Shown here: in pieces, positions 23,740 through 34,200 of the stretch
How positions within the stretch are numbered: position 1 is the stretch's first letter
Layout of the letters: every line of letters starts with the position of its first letter
Notes under the pieces: model-generated
Database searches by the model: none
Told to the model about the DNA's origin: nothing
Seen by the model: only the letters and a program-made list of their open reading frames with translations
Translations under genes and position numbers: made by a program
From: Linyphia triangularis
Lineage: Eukaryota; Arthropoda; Arachnida; Araneae; Linyphiidae
Reading direction: 5' to 3'
NCBI GenBank assembly: GCA_963978545.1
Contig: OZ021727.1
Location: forward strand, 58,292,487 to 58,356,486
Length of the DNA stretch: 64,000 nt

Positions 23740-24480
23740 TGGAAAACTTCTCGTGTTCTAGCTGGAACAATGATTTTTGGAGATAATTTTTTAAACACTT
23801 CTGATTTTTCATATCACAGATCACCATTGATATTAGGTCATTTTCAATATGCACCAGACTTCTTCATGAACCACCAAATATCACATTGTCCTTTAAGTCA
23901 ATTTGGCCAAGATACATTTCTCCATCGTATTGAATAATTATGTGGTCGTAAACCTTTGCATATGCCATAACTCAAATCTAAAACACCTGCATACTCTGTG
24001 TGTAACATTCCTGCCTCACTGATGTGTTCAACAGCCACCACTTGAACAATCTCTGATTTTTCAATAACATTCTCCACAACAATTTCAGCAGTAACCCCTA
24101 TCATGTACAACTTTCATCTTCTCCGGAAATGATATTGTTGTACATACACTGTTACCTGCATTAACTTGTTCAGGTTGGGTGGTTGGATTATACACTCAAC
24201 GACCTACAGCTTAACGTGGATTCTGAACTACTACGAACGTCCATGCCTAACCCGGGATTCGAACCTGGCACCTTTGGCATGCGGGACCGACCAGAACGCT
24301 AACCACATAGCCATCAGGTGGGTCTTCTAGTTTAGGACTTATGCTTTTGCTGTCTCCCAAAAGTTCATATGGTAGAGGACTTTGAACTATCCCCTCGTGT
24401 CCTTGCTCTACATATTCCTTTACTACTATTTTTTTGTGCATAAAAATTTTTCACTTTTTCAAATGAAACGCTATTTACAG
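23740..24480 (-). pseudogene. Transposase pseudogene, C-terminal region
   Basis: Minus-strand segments read 'MAVNSVSFEKVKNFYAQKN', 'VKEYVEQGHEGIVQSPLPYE', then after a SINE 'EIVVENVIEKSEIVQVVAVE', 'AYAKVYDHIIIQYDGEMYLG' and 'MKKSGAY*K*PNINGDL*YE'. The last part follows the 'GDxVxVxYxGxxYxGQ ... MxKSGxxWKWPxxxDxLWY' layout I know from C-termini of Tigger-like transposases. All three stops (TGA) fall exactly where Trp is expected, so each is one G-to-A change. Frames also shift several times. No catalytic DDE region is visible. Clearly dead. Confidence 0.5.
24115..24318 (-). mobile_element. tRNA-derived SINE inside the transposase relic
   Basis: On minus, a pol III A box (TGGCTATGTGG, 24303-24313) and B box (GGTTCGAATCC, 24255-24265) are correctly spaced. 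A tRNA-unrelated body follows and ends near 'AACCACCCAACC'. The 5' and 3' acceptor halves do not pair, so it is not a functional tRNA. The tail recalls that of the SINE at 56173-56348 (AACAACCAACC). No clean target duplication was found. Confidence 0.65.
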
Positions 24481-25685
24481 CCATTACAGGTAGGCAGATA
24501 TTTTTTAGTTCTGTGAACGATTGTTATATCATTATTTCTAATATTTTTAGGTACTTCTTGAATTCACTCCCAATATTTTCATTTCATCAAAATGTACATA
24601 CAAGGGAAGATTCCGTAAATTAAATTGCATTTGTATGCATATGAATGTGCTTAAAAGCAACCAAAAATAAATTGGAATAAAATATGAATTATATGTGCAG
24701 TGTCATTACACACTGTCATCAACCTAACTTTAAACCGGCTCAAAGTTATACTGAATATATGGTAAAATGATAGTGCCTTGGTTTTTTGCTTTTTACCAAA
24801 TGTTAGCAAATAAATAACCACTAGCTACTAACAATTTCACTATTTTCAAAAAATTATATAGTTGATAAAGTGGTAAGTTAATACTTACTTGCAGAAATTA
24901 ATTGATTTACATCAACTTCAAATACGCATTAAAATGGAACTTGCAAACAGTACTTCAGAAAAACAACTGAATAGACAAATACATTATGTACTATTTTGTA
25001 AATCCATTTTCTAACTATAGTGCAAAATTCCAATTTTCCATTCTTGCCAGCAGTTTGCAGCAGTGGACCATGAGCAGCTCTGTAAAACCAAAAATATTGA
25101 AAATTAGAAGTTGGCGCAAAGTTACACACTACGGCTCAAAATTACCCTGATATTTCCTTTCATTATTCTGAAGTGAGTATGGACTGCTGTCAGCAGTGCG
25201 TCAATTAAAGTATATTTATATGCAAATAGAAAATTTAAACAGTTTTTTTTTTTTTTTTAAACTTTTTTTTCTTCTTTTTGGTGTATGTGTATGATCGATG
25301 TTATCATTATTACATTGTGCTCATATAGTAAAATAAAATAAAGTCTAGTATGTTGAAACTCGTCCCTTTATTTACTATAATTACATTTTTATTTCACATC
25401 CTACATTTAGTTTACAAATAAATCTTTAAAAAGTTGCTTCAAACTCACATATTTATCTACCAAGATAAACTAGGATAGTTAAAAAAAGCAAAAAAAATCC
25501 CGCAAAATTACGGAATTTTAGTCATAGTAATTAGTTATCAATGTTTCAAAAAGTAGTGTTTATATATTAATTGTGGTATTTGTTTACAAGCAGATATTGA
25601 TTGAAAATTTATAACCAATTACTTCGTCTCCCGACGAAAAAAAAAACGTTTTAAGCTTGATAGACTAAAATTATACAAATACAAA

Positions 25686-26893
25686 TCTATGATAATAAAA
25701 CAAGCTGTGTGTCTGTCTGTGGCTCTATAGAAACCTTTTTAAAATTGGAGTAGAGATCTGAAATTTTTATTAGTTTAGAAATTTAAAATTTGAATTAGTT
25801 ATTTTTTCATTATTTTCTTAATTAATTAAAAAAATTTACAAAACGACTTTTAATAAGGCTACAGTTCTGAAATTTTCATCATAAGTAGTTTTGGCCTTCT
25901 AATTGGTCTTTTGAAAAACAAAATTTTAAATTTTTATCTAGTTCTTTTTTAATTAATTTTTTTAATTAATTAATAAATATTTTACAAAACGATTTCTAAT
26001 AAGACTACAGTTCTGAAAATTTCAACAGAAGTAGTTTTGGCTTTCAAATTGGACTTTTGAAAAACAGAATTTTAAATTTTTATTTAGTTCTTTTTTAATT
26101 AATTTTTCTAATTAATCAATTAATATTTTACAAAACGATTTCTAATAGGTCTACAGCTCTGAAATTTTCAGCATAAGAAGTTTTGGCCTTGTAATAGGAC
26201 ATTTGAAAAACAGAATTTTGAAATTTTATTTGTTTTTTAATAAATTAATTAACAAATAATTTACAGACGATTTCTAATAGGGCTACATTTCAGAAATTTT
26301 CAACACAAATAGTTTTGGTCTTCAAATTGGACTTTGGAGAAAAAGAACGTTAAAATTTTTATTTGTTTTTTAATGAATTTTTAATTAATATTTCCACAAA
26401 AAGTGGCTTTTAATAGGCCTAGAGCACTGAAAGTTTCAACATAAGTAGTTTTGACCTTCTACCTTTGCTTTTTATAAACATCACGTGTTAAAATATTCTT
26501 AAAGGAGTGTTGTATTATAGTTATTAACGGGGAATTTTTTTATTGTTTCTCGATAAGGGTGGGGCTTCTAATATAAGGCTTTACGTAGCAATTAGTTTTT
26601 AGTGTGTAAGGCGACCTTACGCTTATGCAGCAATGAACTTTTCATCATTCAAAGCGAGCTCATGTTTGCATACAAAGAACCTTTCAACGAGTTAAGTAAG
26701 CCTGTGCTTATGTGTCAATGACTTTTTCAGCTAGAGAAGCGAGCTCGATTTTGCTTTGCAATGAACCTTCCTGCGAGCGAAGCACCAAAAATTTGTGCCT
26801 ATACACCAATGACGGATTTCCGCAACGCGGGGCCTCACAGCTGGATAAAAAAAGGCGGTAAAATTTCGTGGCGAAGCATGGGTATTTAGCTAA
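25686..26893 (+). mobile_element. Non-autonomous Helitron H1
   Basis: It starts TCTATGATAATAAAACAAG after an A and ends CTAA before a T, the classical A|TC...CTRR|T layout with no target duplication. The terminal hairpin CGTGGCGAAGCATG (26867-26880) stands exactly 9 nt before CTAA. The 5' half carries five tandem units of about 133-146 bp, each with 'AAGTAGTTTTGGCCTT' and an AATTAATTAA palindrome. The 3' half carries shorter GC-richer units ('GCGAGCGAAGC', 'AATGAACCTT'). It has no Rep/helicase coding, so it would need a partner's enzyme. Confidence 0.8.
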
Positions 26894-26934
26894 TATAACA
26901 ATATAACCCATTCAACAAAGTTTTTAATATAAAT

Positions 26935-27435
26935 TATTTTATATGCATTGCCAATTTTTATATTTACTAACAAAGCGCCGTTTCTGCTGCCAGCGTGTGC
27001 TGGTATTGGCATCTAATTTTAAATATTAAAACACCTCTATCAGCAAAATATGCAGTAAATTATTTTTCAGAATTTATTCATTAAAAATGAATGAGAATTT
27101 ATGTGCTCACATCCAAATATATTTTATTTAATCTGATAAAAACAATTTTATTATTTATTTATTAAAACAGTTTTGGCAACAGGAAAAAATTTCTTCAATG
27201 ATCGATTAAAAGGGATTATTAATATTCCAAAACGATTACAGCAACGTGTGTAAAAGCGACCTTTTAGTGACAGTGGCAACCCCCAAAATTTAAAAGAATG
27301 CATTGTCATCGACATCGAATCTATCTTCCAAGTATCCCCCCTATTGGATTACGACAAGTTGGTTAGTTAAACGTCCGCAGATTTAAACTCCATCGACATA
27401 CTACCCACACAAAATCGAAGTTAATAAAAAGGATT
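26935..27435 (-). repeat. Interspersed repeat, copy B (inverted relative to copy A)
   Basis: Its reverse complement aligns along its whole length with 9820-10315, including 'TTGCCAAAA', the 'TTTGGATGTGA' stretch and the closing 'GGCAATGCATATAAA'. It lies about 40 bp beyond the 3' end of Helitron H1. No coding capacity. Confidence 0.6.
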
Positions 27436-27439
27436 TAAA

Positions 27440-28750
27440 AAATGACGAACTACAGGTACAAGGCCCATCTATGTTTATCCAATACTGCGCAAATCAGGAG
27501 ATTTCATTGCATTCTTAAGGCCATTCTCACAAAATATACTAAGTTTAGTTGACCGGTGAAAACCCCATGATAGATTTATTCTTTTCTATGCGAATAATTT
27601 TCATTTTCAATTAAATAGTTCATTCAGATTCGAACAGAACTTTGACCACAGTAGCAGGTTTCAACAATGATCGAATTAAATTTCTATCATATGTTGAGTC
27701 AACTGGGTGTTAATTAACACACATCGATGACACACGAAATAACACATTCAGCTGACTCACAAATCTCAAACGAAATTATACAGTCTATTCGTAACCTCGC
27801 CGTCGCCTGAGCTACTCGGGAGTTAAGACATTTATACAGTGTATTCTGTTTGAGATTTATAATAACCATAATATTTTTTCAATGTGAGAATATTTATGGG
27901 TCATTCTCAGAGTTCGAAATAATGAGTGAAATCTGCGTGAACACTCATTGAAAATCAATTTCAACTTTTTACTTTGAATTTTACTTCATTTAATAATTCT
28001 CTGCAGCCTTTCATACCTCATATCATATCCTTGGACACTAATTTTATAATAGTTATAAAAAAATAATAATAATTTTTATCTCAACAATTATAATGGTATT
28101 ATAACTCTTGGTTATATCTTCCTTTATAGTAAGTATCAAGAATGATTTTTTTTTCTTAAAAAGTTTTATCAAATTCCTGATATTCCGCAGAATGACCCTT
28201 ATTATAACCATGATAATTTTTTTCTCAAGCTGAGCCTGAAATGTAAGGATGTGTAGTAATTCCTTAGAAGAAGCAGACCAAATGATATATTGGACTCTGT
28301 GATATCACGACATCACCTACTTGAAGTCCGGTTAGCATCTGGCTGGACTTCTAATTCTGACGATACATTAAGAACATCGTTTACAATGAACAGATCACAG
28401 ATTTGAGAAAGGAAGGTGTGGCAAGAAATGACTCATCCAATTGACGTCTGTCGACCGACTAATAATGAATACTTCGAAACATTCTCAATTCCGTTTGAAA
28501 CTTTAAAAAATGTTTAGTATTTTGCCTAAAGACTAGGTGTCTAGTTGTTTATTCCAGTAATAGCGTTTTTAAACCCGAGTATTCTTTTCGATGAACCTCC
28601 TGCATAAAAACAAAAATATTTAGCAACGAAAACCATAAGTACTTAAATGCATCATACAGTGCATCATACAGTGCATCAATAGCGCCCAAATAAGGTAATA
28701 GCTTTATCTTATAGCTTTTAATTTTATGTTTGAAAATCCTTACGTTAAAT
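27440..28750. other. Gene-free DNA
   Basis: Mixed composition, no open frame above about 60 codons, no transposon termini recognised. A duplicated 13-bp phrase (CATACAGTGCATC) occurs in tandem near 28650-28680. Confidence 0.4.
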
Positions 28751-28759
28751 ATTCCTTAC

Positions 28760-28990
28760 GTCGATGCATATTCAATGGCACCACCTGGTTTTGTAATTTG
28801 CTTTTTTAATTTTCATTTATAATAAATAGACATTAAATGAAAACAATTTATGTCATTTCATTAATTATTCTTTTTCATATATACTCACCAATTTTCAAGG
28901 TTTTATATAAAGTAGTTTCTAAATGCTCTGGGCTAGACGATTGTAACATAGCGAGAATGATCCTTACTAGGACTTCCTTTTAACAACTTC
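28760..28990 (+). repeat. Partial third copy of the foldback element
   Basis: Shares CACCACCTG, ATAGACATTAAATGAAAA, CATTTCATTAA, ACTCACCAATTTT, AAGGTTTTATA, GGGCTAGACGATTGTAACA and GATCCTTACTAGGACTTCC with the element at 12968-13780. Only one inverted arm plus the central region is present, so it is truncated. Confidence 0.6.
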
Positions 28991-29289
28991 ATGTAGTTGG
29001 TGCTAACTTATTAACAATTTTGAATATTTCCCGTGCAGATATGATCACTAAAATTTACCACTAAGTAGAAAAAATTACAGAGGACCACCTGGTTGCAGTT
29101 TGAGGGAAAAATGCAGGTACTACATCTGAGCTTCGGACAGCAGTATAAACGAGAATATCCTGGTACATTCCATAAGAGGCGAAATGGGGAAACAAAGGTG
29201 TTTATGAACAACATATATATTAAATGGATAACATTGAACTGAAAACAACACTACAAAATTATGTCAGTATAATAATCAAAACTCGAACA

Positions 29290-29880
29290 TCTATAATAAT
29301 AAAATAGTCTGTCTGTCACTCTATAGAAAGCTACTTATAATAGGCGTAGAGCTCTGATATTATTAACTTAAGTAGTTTTGTTCTTGAAAATAATTCTAAT
29401 CAGACCTAATGAATTATTTTCAAAAACAGAATTTGAAAAACCGATTAAACTTAAAGTTGACCCTCAAACTAAATATTGGAATATCGTCTATAGTATATTC
29501 CTTGGATTTATTGAAGAATATCTATCCATATAAAACTAAGTTTTTGTCCATCTGAACCATAAAAAATCCGCGGTTTTGTATCTAGGTACGAAATGCAGTA
29601 TTCAGAAGCTTAAGAATATCGAGATGGCAAAGGACAACTTTTAAATATCAATTCAGTAAACAAGCTCTACGCATTTAAAGTTTAGTACTGTGTAATAGAT
29701 GAAGTGTTTTGATGTTGAATGTAAACATAATAGACAATCGTATATTCGGCGAAAATTATTGAAATACGCCGAAAACTTTTTAATCATTTTGACATTTGTT
29801 AAATGCCGCTAAAGAAAATATCAAATATAAGTGCTAAGTATAGAGCATTTGTTGCTAATAGAGATAGGAATATTTATTCA
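29290..29880 (+). mobile_element. Helitron 5' end joined to apparent protein-coding sequence (fragment H5)
   Basis: Begins A|TCTATAATAATAAAATAG, matching the 5' end of the non-autonomous copies, then 'CTGTCTGTCACTCTATAGAA' and part of one tandem unit. Beyond that it leaves the minisatellite and at 29803 opens a frame beginning 'MPLKKISNISAKYRAFVANR'. The same peptide pattern recurs at 48.7 kb ('DAKYRASAAKRARASPL'). Such Lys/Arg-rich N-termini with AKYR-type repeats are seen in Helitron Rep/helicase proteins. This may be the start of an autonomous element, cut off by decay and by the H2 insertion. Confidence 0.5.
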
Positions 29881-30144
29881 ATTTCTTTAGTATTTAATCT
29901 ACAATATTGAATTCCGTCCTCTGGTGGTTTTTATTTGTATAGTGTTTTTGTCCTGTGGGTACAGATATTGTTTAGGACATTTCTTTGGTGTGATTATATT
30001 TTCGGGTTATTTTTCTGAGTAAATGTGATTTTTGGCAATAGGTTTTGCCTTAAGTTATATTTTTATATATTTCATTATTATTTATATTTTAACCAAATTT
30101 TGATATTATTTTATTTTAACTTAATTTTATTATTAACTGTGGGT

Positions 30145-31338
30145 ACAGATGCCCGTGCTTCGCTATGTAATTTTACCATGTGAATTTTTTAGCTAGCAGC
30201 GTGGCCCTGCGTTGCACAGATCTGTCATTGGTGTATAGGTTCAAGCTTTTGGCGATTCGCTCTCAAGAAGGTTCATTGCTAAGCAAGACCAGGCTCGTTT
30301 CGCTTGTTGAAAAGCTCGTAATAAGCACAGGCTTACTTCATTCGTTGAAAGATTCATTGCTATGTACTCATGAGCTTGCTTCACTCGCTAAAAACTAGTT
30401 GCTACGTAAATCCTTAATATTACAAACCCCTCCCCTGTCAATAATAAAAAATAAAAAAAAAACTTCCCCGTTAATACAATAATGCAACACTACTTTGAGA
30501 ATATTTTAACACGTGTTTGTGAAAAGTAAAATGAGAAGGCCAAACCTGCTTATGTCGAAATTTTCATTGCTCTAGGCCTATTAGAAGTAGCTTTTGTGAC
30601 AGTATTAAGTAAAATAAAAAATTAAAACAAATTGAAATTTTAACATTCTTTTTGTCAAAAGTCCCATTAGAAGACCAAAATTACAAATGTTGAAATTTTC
30701 ATAGCTGTAGCCCTATTAGATATCATTTTGTGAAATATTTATTAATTAATTTTAAAAAAATTATTAAAAAAAATTAATCAAAATTTTACAATTCTTTTTT
30801 TCAAATGTCCAATTAGAAGGCCTAGACTACTTATGTTGAAAATTAGAAATCGCCATTAGAAATCGTTTTATAAAATATTTATTAATTAATTAAAAAATAA
30901 ATAATTAAAGTTTTAAGATTCTGTTTTTCAAAAGTCCCATTAGAAAGCTAAAACCACTTATGTGGAAAATTACAAAGCTGTAGAAATATTAGAAGTCCTT
31001 TTGTAAAAAAAATATTAATTAATTAAGAAAATTAATTAACAAATAACTAATTAAAATTTTAACATTCTGTTTTTCAAAAGTCCAATTAGATGGCAAACAA
31101 ACTACTTCTGTTCAAATTGCAGAACTGTACATCTATATTTGAAATCAATTTGTAAAAACAAAATTATTTAAAAATATTAATTAAAGAAGAACTCATTAAA
31201 ATTTTAACATTCCGTTTGACATATGTACGATTCGAAGGCCCAAACTACTTATGTTGAAAATTTCAGAGCTCTACTCCAATTTTAAGTAGCTTTCTATAGA
31301 TCCACAGACACACAGACGGCTTGTTTTATTATTATAGA
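30145..31338 (-). mobile_element. Non-autonomous Helitron H2 (altered 3' terminus)
   Basis: Its 5' end (minus) is TCTATAATAATAAAACAAG at 31338, preceded by A. Six tandem units of about 140 bp follow, then the short GC-richer units. The terminal hairpin is present (30154-30167) but the expected CTRR 9 nt beyond it is missing. The sequence there, CTGTGGGTACAGAT (30137-30150), repeats one found at 29953-29966. Minus-strand frames across the 3' region (30180-30398) are incidental. Confidence 0.7.
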
Positions 31339-31341
31339 TTA

Positions 31342-32337
31342 CTAGCTGAATACCCGTGCTTCGCTACGAAATTTTAACACATGAAATATTTTAGTTAGAT
31401 GTGAGGCCTCGCGTTGCGGGCTTACTTCACTTGTTGAAAGGTTCATTGCTATGCCAGCATAGGCTCGTTTCGCTCGCTGAAAGGTTCATTGCTGCATAAG
31501 CATAAGCTCGCTTTACTCACTAAAATCTAAATGCTACATAAAGACTTAATATTAGAAAAGCCTCTCCCCTGTCGAGAAACAAAAAAAACAAAAAACATCC
31601 CGTTTATACAATAATACATCACCCTTTTAAGATTATTTTAACACGTGTTTGAGGAAAGAAAAATTAGAAGACTAAAACTACTTAAGTTTAAACTCTCAGA
31701 GCTCTAAGCCTATTAGAAGTCACTTTTTGAGAAAATATTAATTAAAAAAATTAATTAAAATATAAATTTTAATTTCAACATTCTTTTTGTCAAAAGTCAG
31801 ATTAGAAGGCCACAACTACTTATGTTGAAAATTTCAGAGCTGTAGCCCTATTAGAAATCCTTTTGTAAAATATATATTAATTAATTAAAAGAATTAATTA
31901 AAAAAAAACTAAATAAAAATTTAAAATTCTATTTTTCGAAAGTCCAATCAGAAGGCCAAAACTACTTGTGTTGAATATTTTAGAGCTGTTGCCTATTAAA
32001 AGTCGTTTTGTGAAAAAAAATTTAATTAATTAAGAAATTTAATTAAAAAAAACTAATCAAAATTTTAAAATTCTGTTTTTCAAAACTACAATTAGAAGTC
32101 GAAAACTACTTATGTTGTATTTCGGAGCTGTATCTCTTTTTGAAGTCACATTGTAAAAAAAAAAAAAATTAAAAAAGAACCAATTAAAATTTAACATTCT
32201 GTTTAACATGTGTACAAATAGAAGGCCAAAACTTCTTATGCCGAAAATTTCAGAGCTCTACTCCAATTTTAAGTAGGTTTCTATCAATCCAAAGAACCAC
32301 AGACAGACGGACACACAGCTTGTTTTATTATTATAGA
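31342..32337 (-). mobile_element. Non-autonomous Helitron H3, adjacent to H2
   Basis: Minus-strand 5' end A|TCTATAATAATAAAACAAG at 32337, five tandem units of about 140 bp, short GC-richer units, hairpin CGTAGCGAAGCACG (31355-31368), 9 nt, then CTAG|T (31342-31345). Both ends are canonical. Its 3' end lies only three bases (TTA) from the 5' end of H2, head-to-tail on the same strand. Confidence 0.8.
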
Positions 32338-32510
32338 TATATTTTAACTTAATTTTATAACTAATTATATATTTTAACTTAATTTTGTTATTAATTATAT
32401 ATTTTTAATTAATTTTATTATTAATTATATATTTTAACTTAATTTTATTATTAATTGTATATTTTTTAATTTAATTTTATTATGATTTTATTTTAATTTT
32501 GATTTTATTT
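32338..32510. repeat. AT-rich tandem repeat, about 33-bp unit
   Basis: Four to five copies of a unit like 'TATATTTTAACTTAATTTTA' plus 'TTATTAATTA' directly follow H3. One related copy ends just left of H2 (30098-30136), so the Helitron pair appears to sit inside this array. Confidence 0.6.
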
Positions 32511-33329
32511 CAGTTGCCGTGCTTTTGATTTTGAAGATTTTTGTGATCGACAAATGAAAAAAAAATCGCAAAATGCCCTATACTACATTTGTTCTGTCCT
32601 GAGTATTAAGTTCCACATATTTTAATTAATACTTGAATGCATTTTTGTATTATTCAAGTTTTACTATTTACACCAGACTATTTTACTATATACATCAGAA
32701 GTTAGTATTCCTTTTGAGATTTTATTTCTTTGGTGCTTTTTTTTTTGGTTGTGATTAAGAAATTGGTAATGAACTTTTAATAATTACTTTTTTTTTTTCT
32801 CTTTGTACTAAAACATTTTTGAAGAAAATAAAAGTTTTCCATAAATGTAAACTTCTATGTTCTTCAGAAGCTAGAATAATATATTAAAATTTGTTTCATT
32901 GTTTAATTCTAGTAAACAATTTAATCATCTGTGTGTGTGGGTTTTTTTTCTTCATGCATATTTGAGTAACAATTATGTAATCACATATAAGGCTTTCTAG
33001 ATGCATTAATCGGCCTAGTTGTGAAATTTTTTGTCATGACATAACTATATTACAGTGTAGACAGTGTGTACTAAACAACTGACCAAACGTTCTAGATCTA
33101 ACATAATCAATCTTAATTTATTAATATACAAAGCATTTTTACACAGAAATATTTTTAATAATACAATGATTAATTGATGTATTTATTGGAATTAATGAAT
33201 ACGGCAATTTATTTAACTAAATATTTACAAAAACATCATGGAATTTCTCATTCAATTTATATACAAAGTTTGGTATAATAAACCCTTGCATTTAGTTAAA
33301 AAAAAAAAAAATACTCACTTCATTACATT

Positions 33330-34200
33330 CGCTTATTGATTTGCAATAATCGATCCAATCCCTTTCACTAACCATATCAACACTCCTATGTTTTTAAAAA
33401 TCGACAAGTGCTCATTCAATTTGATGAAATTAGAGTCTTTAATTGAAGTAAAACCAAAAAAAGAGAAGGGGGGCGGGCGAACGAACACGTCGGTACACTG
33501 CCTGAACCAAATTGATAGCTCCACATCACGGGCTTGCAAATTACATTATCCCCCTAAGCCCTCCCAGTTAACTACTTTAATTAATACCACGTGACAACTA
33601 ACCAGCCGACGCTCTGAAACCAATACTGATTTTCTAATGCAGAAGCAGCCACCACTTAAAAGAGCTATACCTCCTTTTTTCTCTCTTTCTATTATTATTA
33701 TTATTACTCTACTTCTTGTTCTATTTCTTTTCAACCATTAAGCTCCCAAATATTGGATTTCTAAGTTCCTTTCCCTCTCCCTCCACTCCCCCACCCCCAG
33801 TGGAGTTAATTAAAATGTTAATTACTGCATTTGCTCTCTTCTCCTACTACCCTTTCTTTTCTTCAAGCACACTCCCCCCCCCCCCTTTCCCCCCTTTTGG
33901 AAACACCAGGAATAATTACTCGGTCCCTTCGCTTGGAGAAATTCATTTGCGCCATTTTCCTGCTTTTGGAACTTCCTTGTTTTTTTTTTAAACTTTTTTT
34001 TTGTTTTTTTTCCCCTTTTGCCAATGCTTCTTGTGCTATCCTGGTGCAAACGATTTGGTGGGAAATGGGCTGATGGTTTGGTGAGTAACAATAACCCCGA
34101 GAATGTTTTGGATTATTCCCCGTCCCCACCTCTTTTATTCCATACAGCTTAATTCCCTTCGATGCCGTGTTTCAAATTCTCTTGAAGCCGTTGGGTGTGA
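33330..34200. other. GC-richer, TAAT-core-rich island (possible regulatory element)
   Basis: Non-repetitive, with composition distinct from flanks. It holds homeodomain-type cores such as GAGTTAATTAAAATGTTAATTACTG near 33805 (two TTAATTA sites 12 bp apart), pyrimidine-rich stretches and a C tract (33874-33885). Overlapping open frames of 80-91 codons on both strands reflect the polypyrimidine composition. No gene recognised. Confidence 0.35.

Larger units (their letters stand above)
23017..25150 (-). mobile_element. Degenerate Tigger/pogo-like DNA transposon (about 2.1 kb)
   Basis: TCAGGGTAACTTTGA at 23017-23031 is matched in inverted orientation at 25136-25150 (TCAAAATTACCCTGA). A related inner copy of the right end (GGCTCAAAGTTA... 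CTGA) lies near 24738-24758. Minus-strand coding relics between the ends resemble the C-terminal part of arthropod transposases of the Tigger/pogo type, and a SINE has inserted into them. No convincing TA duplication is visible on both sides, so the exact ends are provisional. Confidence 0.5.

Noticed and set aside
24240..24318. Possible tRNA gene on minus
   Set aside because: A and B boxes are present but acceptor halves do not pair and a SINE body follows; called a SINE.
24700..24760. Separate transposon end at 24.74 kb
   Set aside because: It resembles the right end of the 23.0-25.15 kb element and is better treated as an internal or duplicated subterminal repeat, since no matching second left end was found.
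30180..30398. 72-codon frame with Ser-Leu-Ala repeats
   Set aside because: It is a translation of the Helitron subterminal tandem units, as are 26708-26911 and 49906-50112.
30540..31330. CRISPR-like array (regular repeats)
   Set aside because: Units of ~140 bp are similar along their whole length with no unique spacers, and sit within Helitron ends in a eukaryote.
33716..34129. Four overlapping open frames of 80-91 codons
   Set aside because: They arise from a polypyrimidine/polypurine stretch (Pro/Ser/Phe or Lys/Gly-rich on each strand) with no motif.
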